A program made the position numbers and the translations under genes. A stretch of 50,834 bases of DNA from Paulinella micropora. Its lineage: Eukaryota > Cercozoa > Imbricatea > Euglyphida. Location: NCBI GenBank assembly GCA_009731375.1, contig BJOX01000187.1:638051-688884 (forward strand), read 5' to 3'. The first letter of the stretch is position 1. Every line of letters begins with the position of its first letter. Below are positions 19,432 through 28,214 of the stretch, one piece after another. The notes beneath the pieces are model-generated. The model did not search any database and was not told the DNA's origin. It worked only from the letters and a program-made list of their open reading frames with translations.

Positions 19432-20588
19432 TCAGGAAAGAAGGTTAAGTTTATTACTTGCGACCAAGAGTACGGGATGTATACAGAGTTCAAAGAGTGG
19501 GTTGACGTGAATCAGCCAGTCTTTCTCGAGGCCCCGACAGGGGAGAAACAGGTTGTCGCTAAAGTAGAGAGGTCCCACCAAACCAATGGTGGCCCGCCAG
19601 AGCTATCCTTAGCGACGCCGAACTTCCACCCTCTATGTGGGTGGAAGCAGAGAAAGCTGCAACCTATTTAGCAATCTCTTGCCCATGGCTCATGGACCCT
19701 CCAAAGGGAAATCCCCCTACGAAGTAATCCACAAACGTAAACCCATGCTCCATCACCTCAGGCCTATCGGGTGTATGGCGTTTATGAAAGTGGACGCTAA
19801 GAGGGGGAAAGGAGAAAGGGGAAAAAGAGTAATATTTCTCGGGTACGAACGGAATACCGGATATTATCGGGTGTATGATCCGGTCGCAAGGAAAATACAC
19901 GGTAATGTTCGTGATGTCGCGTTCGATGTCTGGAAACTGGGGAAGAGGGAAGCATCCAAGTCTCTAGCAGAGACCAATACCTCTGAAGAGATGTTTTCGG
20001 TGAAATGGCACTTGCCCCCTTCCGAACCCCAACGAACCCAACAGCGCCCGGAAAGTCGAGGTAATGCTCCGGGGGAGACCGCGGTGGAGATATTTCCGAC
20101 TGGGGGAGACATTTCCCCAGCCGGGGGTTTATCATCCGGATCGCCCATTTGAGGCGCCCCCCAATGACCCCAATACAGGGAACTGCGATACTAAGGCAGT
20201 GGAAGTCAGGGAGGACAGATCTGACCCACCACCCTTAGTACCTCCTACCCGGAAAGGTATGACTCCTAAGCCCAGCGGGGATCAGGGGGAGGCGAAAGTC
20301 ACGAAAAAGAAACACAGGATCAAAGAGAGACAAGATTTGTCTGGGATATATATGGAATTTCCGGCCAAAGCGTGGGGAGAAGGATGGGCTAAACAAACCT
20401 ATGGGAATAATTGGCAAACTGCGGTTCGCAAAGGAACGGTGTCTGCACCCACTGCCTCAGTTGTCCGTAAAACCAAACGTTTCCCGGCACACGCGGTCCT
20501 CTTTGATGATGGAGTTACCAACAAAGTGATTGATACGGAAATTCTCAAGTATGCTATTGCTCATGTCCCAAAACCGCCACGCAAATAG
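19408..20588 (+). pseudogene. copia-1 integrase C-terminal half, inverted (second copy)
   Basis: Same as 16440-17620. The second catalytic Asp (CDQEYG) lies at about 19460-19476 and the Glu (VERSHQT) at about 19563-19583. Reading out of this block at 20588 into minus-strand sequence marks the other inversion breakpoint. Confidence 0.9.
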
Positions 20589-21040
20589 TAATCGAGTTTA
20601 AAGTTGGATGCTAAGCACTTAACGGTAAATTTATATCTCTTACCGTCCCATGATATCGTATTCCACCAACCCTGGGTATCCATGGAAAGGTGGATCCCGG
20701 GTCGGTGCTCTACGATATGATGGTTCTTTTTGAAGTGTGGTATCTTTTTGATCTTATTCCGCAAATACCACTCACACTTCATTATTCGTTCTCTCCACTC
20801 TCTCCCCACTATCTTTACTCCCATATACTTAGCCATTCTCTCCATGGCTTTTACCCCTCTGTGCTTACACATGCGGTGAAATACAGTGGCGTGTATGTTT
20901 TCATGATAGTGGGGACGGACAGCAGGACACAGCACTCTGTCATCCTCCTGCCTTGCTCTCTCACCTCTCTCTGTGTCTATCTCAGTAGAATAAGGTACAT
21001 AAGCACGAGACACATCACATTGCCAACCACACACACACAA
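20561..21040 (-). pseudogene. copia-1 integrase N-terminal region (second copy)
   Basis: Same as 17593-18072: degenerate HHCC zinc site and the first catalytic Asp in MDTQGWW (about 20667-20690). Upstream, a C7 run near 21178 shifts the frame relative to the protease ORF. Confidence 0.85.
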
Positions 21041-21169
21041 GGAGACGAAGAACAGTATATGTCGTCATGATATACAGGTAGGTTGGCCTTTTGAGAAAGG
21101 TGAGAGGACACTCGTCAAGCTCGTTTCCCCGAGTCCGATGAATCATCGGGCTCGGGAGCCTCACTTGTT

Positions 21170-21931
21170 TCAGTAAGGGGGGGTGAGTTGGGTGTTTGTT
21201 TCCGTGTTGAGGGGAGGCTGTGCGATGGGCTCATACCACTCATTGGGGTTGAGGGGTTTGGTCCCTGGCGCATCGAAAACCGTGAGGTTGTTAGGTAGAG
21301 CTCTCCCCCTAACTACTATCTGTTTCTCCTCAATTCTGATAGGTTTGTCTAGGACTATGACCTGATTGTTTTGATGCACAACGGCGAGCCCTTTTCGCAC
21401 CCATGCCGAGGTTGCGACAAGCCCATACTTTAAATGTGGGTTGTAGGTGGTGTGCGAATCAAATACACAGACTTCATCCCCATGAGAGCCTGAGAGGTTC
21501 ATTTGAACCTTGCCTTTATACTCAGTTCTAATGCTTCCTTTTGCAATTCTGAACTTCTGCGGGGCTCTCACAAGTTTGACGAATGTGGATTTGTCGGGTG
21601 ACTGTGTTTCGCTTGCTCCACTGTCATCTACCCACACAATACTACTAGCTTTAATGTCGCTGTCTGTCTCATTTCCCATCAGCATAACAGCGCATTCAGC
21701 ATGTGTGTTGTCTTGTGTTGCAGTGTTTGTGCTTTGTGTGTTGGTGGTGGTGTCGTCGGTCTGAGAACTATCAGTCTCATCCTCTTCCGGGGGTGTCTTA
21801 CCCCCCAACACAGCTTCAAGTTCCTCTATTTTCTTCAACATGTGAGGAAAAGAAGCGACAATCCCACGTGCAAATGGGTCTTCGTGTTTGGTAGCCATAG
21901 TTATTATGCAGTGATGTATCGCATAATGCAC
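21170..21931 (-). pseudogene. copia-1 Gag C-terminus and aspartic protease
   Basis: 253-codon frame. The first third (HEDPFARGIVASFPHMLKKI) matches the copia-2 segment AFAEQLVESMPHLAQIH. It is followed by an S/T/Q-rich linker, then WVDDSGASE with the retropepsin D-S-G, and a flap and C-terminal region ending near PPY. One in-frame TGA at about 21974-21976 separates this frame from the upstream Gag frame with no frameshift; copia-2 has Gly at the equivalent place. The stop could be a decay mutation or, less likely, a programmed readthrough site. Confidence 0.85.
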
Positions 21932-21976
21932 CTCAGTGTAAAACTCATCGTACTCCCCACTCTTCGTTACGATCTG

Positions 21977-23206
21977 TCAGTCTTTCACTGTTCTATTCTT
22001 AAACCCTTGGGCGAGGGCATTGAGGAGTCGTTGCAACTCTTCAATTGGGGGAAGTCCCCCACTGCCCAACGCCTGTTTACCCTCTACCGTCCCTACTTTC
22101 CCCTGTTCGGAGGTCATAGGAACGGTTGGTTGGCTGTTTGGGGTTTCTCCTGGCTCTCTTTCGGGTGGGACAGACACAACACGAGACACAGAGTGTGCAT
22201 GAGTTAACAATGCAGACGTCACAGAGGCGTTATGTGGTACAAGGGGTGCCGACAACACACTTAAGGACGGTGCTTGGGGTGTGGGTTGTGCATGAGATGG
22301 GGACAACACAGAGGTAAGAGGCACGAACTGTCCTATCCCTACACCTACTCCCTCTACTCCCCCTACTCCCATCTCTCTCCTATGTATGTTCTGTGTAGTA
22401 GTGGTCGGTGTAGTGGTAGTAGTATGTAATGGAGCAGGGTCAGGTGAGGGACAAGTCACTATGTGCTGTCTCCATAGGGAGATTTTAGTGAATAAGGTGG
22501 CAGGTCCAATAGTAAGATCATCGTAAGGAGGTAGAAGACCTAAGTTCAATTTCTCCCTATACTTCGCTAGTATTTCCCCCCTCTTTCTTTCTTGATCAAG
22601 GTGCTTGCCACAGAAGTCATGCTTTACTAACCTAGCTGCACACTCTCCACCCCCCTTTTCTCGCTGCCCCCAAACTCCACGAGCACAGAATACCAAGCAC
22701 CGAATACCAGTGTCAGGCACTGTCGCCTCGCACTGCTTACTACTACTAGTGACATGACAACTACTCTTACGTATCGGTTTGCCGTGAAGGTTGAGGGGTA
22801 GGCCACCTACCTCACGAATGTGTATGGGGTGCAGCCCTTTCAAGAGTATTTTTACGTAACCCGCCCTGGTACGTCTGAGTGCCCACTTCTCTTCCAGTGG
22901 TATGATCTGGTTAAGAGGAGCGGGGTCACCAGCCATATCAAGGGACGTAAAAAAGTTGTTATCGTGAAGGGGTGGGATAGTGGGGCGAGTGTGTGTGGAG
23001 GCGTTTTGAATAGATGATGCATGCTTGTCCTCATCTCCCCCTCGCACACCACTCTCCCGCTCACCCTCACCTCTATATTCCGCGCCAGGTGGCACAAATG
23101 CGTGTGACCAAAGTGGTGTGTGGGGTGTAGACGAGTGGGGGGGTTCGTGTGTTTCGTTGTCTCCCTCTTCTTCCTCTCCCTCTCTTCTCATTATCATGAT
23201 AGCCAT
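21977..23206 (-). pseudogene. copia-1 Gag C-terminal region with Cys/His domain
   Basis: 409-codon frame, mostly P/T/S/G-rich linker. Around residues 165-205 it carries a Cys/His cluster, QCEATVPDTGIRC, then further Cys and FCGKHLDQ, which has the spacing of small CxxxTxxGxRC...CxxH zinc modules such as DUF5763. A matching cluster is present at the same relative place in copia-2. The C-terminus (ELQRLLNALAQGFK, TVKD) also matches copia-2 (ELQRLLFVMSNGLK, TVKD), which proves that the two elements are related. Function of this module in a Gag is unknown. Confidence 0.75.
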
Positions 23207-23466
23207 ATGATGGATGTAACCCCACCGCTCCCTCGTCTTCTGACTCTGAGTCTGTCTGGCTTAGAAGAAGGCTCAAGGTTGTCTGGTACACTTCGGTCCT
23301 CTTCTTCGTCACTCTCTGAGGAGGAAGAAGAGGAAGAGGAACGGGACTCATCATTCAAGCTTATCATCTTCTTCTTCTTAATGAAATCAGATGCCTTCAG
23401 CTTTCTTCTCTCTTTGCTGCTCTCCTTCTTCTTCTTCTTCTTCTTCTTCTTCTTTTTCTTCTTCTT

Positions 23467-23500
<34 letters not shown>

Positions 23501-23709
23501 CTTGTCTCCTCTCTCTTGTCCTGTCTGTCTGTCTTCTCCGACTGCCTGTTCTTATCCCTCTCTCTCACTTGTCCTTTATCAGACACTCTAGCTCGTCTTC
23601 TAATAGGACACCTTAAGGGACCGCGTCCATCGTTAGGGCAGTCAGTCAGTTGGCATTTAACAAGACAGAAAGCAATCCTATGGTCGGGGGAGAGGCAGTT
23701 CCAACACAA
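23194..23709 (-). pseudogene. copia-1 nucleocapsid with CCHC zinc knuckle
   Basis: Starts with CWNCLSPDHRIAFC, an exact C-x2-C-x4-H-x4-C retroviral-type knuckle, followed by more Cys, then a K-rich stretch made by a (CTT)n microsatellite (about 23428-23497) and an acidic/serine-rich end. RNA packaging is the known role of such knuckles. The microsatellite is inside the coding region and probably unstable in length. The frame shifts relative to both neighbours. Confidence 0.85.
23428..23497. repeat. (CTT)n microsatellite within copia-1 Gag
   Basis: About 23 CTT units on the plus strand; poly-Lys in the Gag frame. Confidence 0.95.
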
Positions 23710-24743
23710 GCCTTTCTCCCCCTCCTTGAGTGCTAGTTTTTGTTTGAGGTAGTTTGGGGTTCCTTTTGCTCTTAGCTGCCCCTACCAAATTAATAGTGAT
23801 AGGATCAGACTTAGAGCTTCCGGAACCGTATAGCTTACGTAACTGGCCCTGAGAGGCATGACCTTGAGCGAGTTGCTCTATCACCTTAAGAACTCCTCAA
23901 GGTTGGGTCTCTGATGGGGAGTAAAGCTTGCCAGGTGTTTTGATGGTACCTTTCAAAGGGTTGCATGTGTTTGAGCTTCCTCATGATCATGTCGGTTTTC
24001 ATGATCTCAGGAATGACTCCCATCAACTTTTCCTGCTTCTTGAAAAGGGTAGTGTAGTTGGCTAGCCATGCACTCACCTCACTGGGTTCCTTTGGGTAAG
24101 AGTGATAGAGTGCTTCTTGGTCCTCTTCAAACTTTATGAGGTCCAGCCCCCCACAATGTTTCTTGAGGGCCAAGAAGCAGGCTACCCCATCGGTTCCCCC
24201 TTATCTCATAATAGCCATCACTTTCCTATCATGAGCGCAAGATCGAAGTAAGAAAGCATATAGGAGCCTATTCAACCTTGCTTTCTTTTCTTTTCTCTCT
24301 TGCTCATAATACTGTTCACTAAATCTTAATGCAAATAGCGGCTTGGGCTTGCTCCTCCCAGTCGTCATAGGCATCTCAGATTTTTGTTCAGTTGGTATGA
24401 TGGCTGGCGGTTCTGCAGATGCATCTTCACTCTCCTCTTTCTTAACCTTAGCTTCCTCTTTCTTATCCTTAGCTTCTGCTTCTTCTTTCTCGCCTATTCC
24501 TTCTTCTTTCTCTCCTTGTGGTGATTTAAAGGGTCCATTGATAGGGGAGTCAGGAGAAATATAGGCCGATAGGGGTTTTGCTAAGGTGTGAGTCTGGAAA
24601 CCCGGTATCAATGATAGGATTTCTGGGTGCGTGACACCTACTATAGATATAAAGGTGTATTCCCACAGCTCCCATTCTTTCCCATGATCGTACTTAGGCG
24701 TTTCCAGCCTCATTTTGACTAGGTCAGAGTTATACGATGCCAT
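23678..24743 (-). pseudogene. copia-1 Gag N-terminal and capsid region
   Basis: ATG at 24743 follows a leader of about 330 bp after the 5' LTR. The first 180 codons include an E/K-rich acidic-basic linker and end at TAA (about 24201). The same frame continues past the stop to about 23886 with W- and F-containing capsid-like sequence (SEVSAWLANYTTLFKKQEKL). A frameshift near 23890 then leads to the QLAQGHASQGQLRK segment that precedes the zinc knuckle. Position and composition identify it as Gag; no catalytic motif is expected. Confidence 0.8.
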
Positions 24744-24863
24744 GTTAGCGTTTCGAAGGGCCGAAGGTAAGAGAAAACCTCAACTACCAGATTTGCTTTC
24801 ACTATTTCTAGTGAAGCTAGATTAGTAAGGGTTTGTTCTTAATGAACAGTTCGATTAAAATTA

Positions 24864-24998
24864 GGTGGCAGCCTTCCGCACGTTCCGCCCCAGGTGTTTG
24901 TTGGCAGCCTTGTGCACGTTCCCACAGTTCACCTGATTTGGTGACAGCCTTCCGCACGTCACCGGTTCGTTTGTTCTGTGGTAGCCTTCCACACACCA
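24864..24998 (-). repeat. Four tandem stem-loop repeats in the copia-1 leader
   Basis: Units on the plus strand start near 24865, 24900, 24941 and 24978 with GTGGCAGCCTTCCGCACG and variants, spaced 35-41 bp. Two form closed hairpins: GGTGAC-(cagcc..cgcac)-GTCACC and GTGGT-(agcc..caca)-ACCAC. The loop core is conserved while the stems co-vary (GTGAC/GTCAC, GTGGT/ACCAC), which is what RNA structure would leave. In element orientation they sit in the 5' leader between primer site and Gag, where packaging or translation signals belong. Confidence 0.7.
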
Positions 24999-25062
24999 CG
25001 AAAAACGCTGGAAAAAGTGAATATGTGAATAAAGTTTATCAGGCTTTATGTTCACGCTTCAA

Positions 25063-25074
25063 GGCTTCATAACC
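25063..25074 (-). other. Candidate primer-binding site of copia-1
   Basis: Immediately inside the 5' LTR the minus strand reads GGTTATGAAGCC after the LTR's terminal CA. The position is right for a tRNA primer site, but I cannot match it to a tRNA with certainty. It partly resembles the internal initiator-tRNA sites used by some copia elements. Confidence 0.4.
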
Positions 25075-25277
25075 TGTTAGACTACCTTAATAAACCGAAG
25101 TCAAAGCTAAGCTGTTAGTGCTATCGTATGCAGTATAAACTTTATTAGAAGAACGCGCCAAGGCAAAGAGCGGGAACGTATTAGGCCGGACACACGTAAT
25201 GGCTCTAACGACATGCATTACATATGCTGGCCCGTACTGTCCACCGAATTAATATATTGTATTAATATGGTCTAACA
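25075..25277 (-). repeat. copia-1 LTR (5' LTR in element orientation)
   Basis: 203 bp, matches 13125-13327 with five transitions. Followed by gtaac at 25278-25282, the second copy of the target duplication. Confidence 0.95.
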
Positions 25278-25282
25278 GTAAC

Positions 25283-25533
25283 AGTAATGGGTAATCCAAG
25301 TCATTTGTGCACGTTACGCTTTTAACATTGTGCACCGGACCATATTATTGAGCGTCGGTTACTGCTAGTCACGCACTTAGACTAGTTAGCTCTCTTGCAG
25401 TTCAGTTCTGCGTTTACGTCTTCGGATTAAAGTGGCTGTGAGCAACCTGGCTTTTAACGAAGTCTCCCGGCAAACCGCAAGTGAAAGGTAGGGTAAGGTC
25501 CGTGAGTGACCGGTTTCTACCTAATCATCGGTC
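25283..25533 (+). other. Leader or LTR remnant upstream of copia-2 Gag
   Basis: 250 bp between the copia-1 target site and the first copia-2 ATG. No similarity to the copia-1 LTR or to the region downstream of the gypsy element was seen, so whether it belongs to copia-2 or to the gypsy 5' side is unresolved. Confidence 0.4.
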
Positions 25534-26277
25534 ATGAGCCGATGGGATAGTGGTTCATCACAGCAATACACGAACTGGAAACAGTTTTTATCACACGCAC
25601 CCGTCTATGACGGTGTCACAGAACATCTTCAAGGATTGTACTGTCAGCTAGAGGAATATGCTTACGGTATTAGTACAATTCTCGGGGACATGGTTAAAGA
25701 CGCATTTCTCGATGAGGTAGCTGCTAAGAAGAAATACGGATGGGATTTAAGTCGTATGAGAGCAGCAGAGGAAGCAGATGAACCAAGAGAACCGACTGAA
25801 GAAGATTCACCAGACGTGAGTGAAGAAAGTGAGGAAGAAGACAAAGAGAAAGACGCATCATCATCAATGACATCAACATTATCACGCACAAGACGATCAG
25901 ACACAAAGAAGAAAACACTAGAGAAGCCGAAAGACTATGCGAAATGGAGTAATGAGCAGAAGGTAGCTTGGGAGGAAAAAGCGAAGAGAAGAGCGAGACG
26001 AGCACAAACGAGAGCAGTGAAAAGCATACACAGTGTGACGAAGAGAGCATACAAGAGGGAGCAAAAATATTTGCAGCGATGTAAATTATTTCAGCTACTC
26101 ATCACCATTGCATTCTCTAACTATAAGGTTGTCGCATATCTCAGAAGCCGTAATGCTCAAGATCCGTTCGATAAAGTCGGCATTGTCAAAAAAAATACGG
26201 ACAAATTTCCGGAGCAGCAAGATATTTGGAGGAAAAGAAGTTCAGAGAGAGAGCTCCTAGAAAGAACGAAGACGTAG
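25534..26277 (+). pseudogene. copia-2 Gag N-terminal region
   Basis: 247 codons from the first ATG after the leader. An N-terminal segment rich in aromatic residues is followed by a long acidic then basic linker (EEDSPDVSEESEEEDKEKD, then KAKRRARRAQTRAVK) and a helical segment. A frameshift near 26200-26275 transfers reading to the next frame, which continues as NEDVDAWLTRYLLKKEWL up to a double stop (taatag at 26404-26409). Gag identity comes from position and from the zinc knuckle downstream. Confidence 0.7.
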
Positions 26278-26441
26278 ACGCCTGGCTCACCAGGTACCTA
26301 CTGAAGAAAGAATGGCTTGAAAAGCTAAGAGGAGAGAGGTTCGAAGAAGACGAATCAACAAACCGGTTGCTAGCTATAGGGAAGCTGAGTACGCACCCAG
26401 CCTAATAGTATGGTGCTAAATACTTTGCTGATCACTATCGC

Positions 26442-28214
26442 ATGGCACCAGCCATACGACCCAAGCACAACGACATGGTTGAGGCAGCTAGAGAGTTTTA
26501 CGTGCTTTGGGAGGCAACCAACAGACAGAAGAAGTATGAAAAAGGGAAGAGTAAGAGCAAGTACAAACAAAAAGGTGAGTACGGGGGCAAGCATGATGGG
26601 GTAGTGACAGAACGGAAGGAATGGTGGCTCACTGCAGTTTGTTATAACTGCAGCGAGACTGGTCACACTAGTACTAAACGCTTTTGCCCTAAGCTTGCTA
26701 AGTCTAACCGCTCTCGTCGCACCCGTAAACCCCACAACACCGCCCCTCCCAAGAGAGAAACCCAAAGCAAAGGTAGTAAGTTTCGTAAGAAAAAGGATAA
26801 AGGGGTGACTCTGATAAGAGGTGAAAAGGGTGAGGACAACGAAGGAGGAGAGGGGGATAACAACAACACAGAACAAGACGACAGTTCAGAGGAGGAAGAT
26901 TATGAACTGATTGTCATGGAGGCAGAGGAAAAACAAGAAGAGGGCAACACAGCCCAAAGAGGAGAGGAAAGGGAAGGGGAGGATAGTGAAACAGGGGAGC
27001 AAAAGGAGAACGACACTGAACAATCCGAAAGAGTCCGTGAGGGGGGGGGGGGGGGGNNNNNNNNNNACTCGCTCGGAGGCATCCCCCCATCCAACCCCTC
27101 ACCATCCACTCTCACTAGTGATCAACGCCTCAACCCTTCGTCAACAATCCCTCCCAACCGACCCCCTCCACAGCACGAGAGTCTCGTGCCAGAAACTTCC
27201 TCGCAGCCCTCTAAAAAAGAGAAACCGACGAAACCGAAACCGACACCGCAATCTCTCCTCCAAAAGAAAGAGACAAACAAACACAAGACACCACAAACAA
27301 TCACCCCCACCAAACAGACACCCAATCCCAAACGAAACACAATCCAATGTGTAGGGAAGAACTCAAAGGGGAAGCGGTGTGGTGTGAAATATGGAGAAAG
27401 TGGGAGCATAGGTAAGGCAGGCAGTATGAGCAAGAGGTTGCAGTTTGCCATTCTGTGTGGGTATCACTACAAACAGGACCCACAATTCCCAGATGTTGAT
27501 CTGGAACAACCCCCATCATGCCGCCCACCCCCCACCAATGAGTACCCAAGTGAAGAGATGATGAAAAGATTGAAGAAAGAGAGGGAGAGCAAGGGGGCGA
27601 GAGCACAGCAACTTTCGCAAAAAGACTCGGCAATACCCGGACAAAAGGACAAGGTAATTCCCGCTCAAAAACCCGAGTCAGTCATCAAACCGGAAAACCC
27701 GCGAGAAGAAAAATTCATGGCTGACTGTGCTGATATGCCAGATTTTCAAGCGCGGGCCGGGGAGGTTAAGGCAGAGATAGAAGCTACAAGAACAGTGTCT
27801 GTGCGACAGGGGAAAAGAGCTGAAGGTAAGGCATGGCCCCCGTCACAACCCTCAAAAGGTCCGTCCCCGGTAGATAGATTGGACGAGGATAAACAGGAGA
27901 CACAAACAACACCCACTCCACAGCACAACTTGCACAACTCCACGCGTCAACAAAGCACAACTACGGAGGGGAGCAGTAAAAAGAGGGGACACAGTGGCAA
28001 AGTGATTAGCTTTGAGGATATAAAGAAGCTAGCTGAGTCACTGCATACGTGCATCATGGATGAGGAGACAGGTGATGTTGTGAAGGTGAAAAGAGAGCAT
28101 GGAGCGAGGGTAGCTGAGACAGACAACCTACTGACAGACGTGTTTTGGGCGATAAATGACGTATTTTTGTCGCATGCTGCGGGTACTACACCCATAGCAA
28201 GAGAGAGTCAGTGA
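26442..28214 (+). CDS. copia-2 Gag: CCHC knuckle and Cys/His module
   Basis: 590 codons including four unknown at a gap. Residues about 67-82 are CYNCSETGHTSTKRFC, a knuckle with C-x2-C-x4-H spacing but six residues before the last Cys instead of four. A long acidic region (E/D/Q-rich) and a K/P/T-rich linker follow. Around residues 305-350 comes QCVGKNSKGKRCG and later LCGYHYKQ, the same Cys/His module as in copia-1. The ORF stops at 28212-28214, overlapping by four bases the next ORF in the -1 frame. Probably part of one Gag-Pol frame broken upstream by a double stop. Confidence 0.75.
   Translation: MAPAIRPKHNDMVEAAREFYVLWEATNRQKKYEKGKSKSKYKQKGEYGGKHDGVVTERKEWWLTAVCYNCSETGHTSTKRFCPKLAKSNRSRRTRKPHNTAPPKRETQSKGSKFRKKKDKGVTLIRGEKGEDNEGGEGDNNNTEQDDSSEEEDYELIVMEAEEKQEEGNTAQRGEEREGEDSETGEQKENDTEQSERVREGGGGGXXXXSLGGIPPSNPSPSTLTSDQRLNPSSTIPPNRPPPQHESLVPETSSQPSKKEKPTKPKPTPQSLLQKKETNKHKTPQTITPTKQTPNPKRNTIQCVGKNSKGKRCGVKYGESGSIGKAGSMSKRLQFAILCGYHYKQDPQFPDVDLEQPPSCRPPPTNEYPSEEMMKRLKKERESKGARAQQLSQKDSAIPGQKDKVIPAQKPESVIKPENPREEKFMADCADMPDFQARAGEVKAEIEATRTVSVRQGKRAEGKAWPPSQPSKGPSPVDRLDEDKQETQTTPTPQHNLHNSTRQQSTTTEGSSKKRGHSGKVISFEDIKKLAESLHTCIMDEETGDVVKVKREHGARVAETDNLLTDVFWAINDVFLSHAAGTTPIARESQ
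27041..27066. other. Poly(G) run and 10-N gap
   Basis: G16 at 27041-27056 followed by ten N; the reading frame across it is a guess. Confidence 0.98.

Larger units (their letters stand above)
18815..21772. repeat. Right copy of the 2958-bp exact duplication
   Basis: Identical in length and, as far as can be read, in sequence to 15847-18804. Beyond 21772 the sequence continues uninterrupted into the rest of protease and Gag. Confidence 0.95.
13125..25277 (-). mobile_element. Ty1/copia-like LTR retrotransposon (copia-1), rearranged
   Basis: Two 203-bp LTRs in direct orientation, TG...CA ends with 8-bp inverted termini, a 5-bp target duplication, a purine tract next to the left LTR and Gag-PR-INT-RT-RNase H order read on the minus strand. 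The apparent length of 12,153 bp includes a 2958-bp exact duplication plus a 10-N gap; without it the element would be about 9.2 kb. It is defective: several in-frame stops and frameshifts, and an internal inversion separates the integrase active-site residues onto opposite strands. Confidence 0.93.

Noticed and set aside
15847-21772. A true tandem duplication within copia-1
   Set aside because: Perfect identity over 2958 bp with both copies ending exactly at the gap; an assembly overlap is far simpler.
22020-23752. Plus-strand ORFs opposite copia-1 Gag
   Set aside because: Antisense shadows of the minus-strand Gag frames, which carry the zinc knuckle and the Cys/His module.
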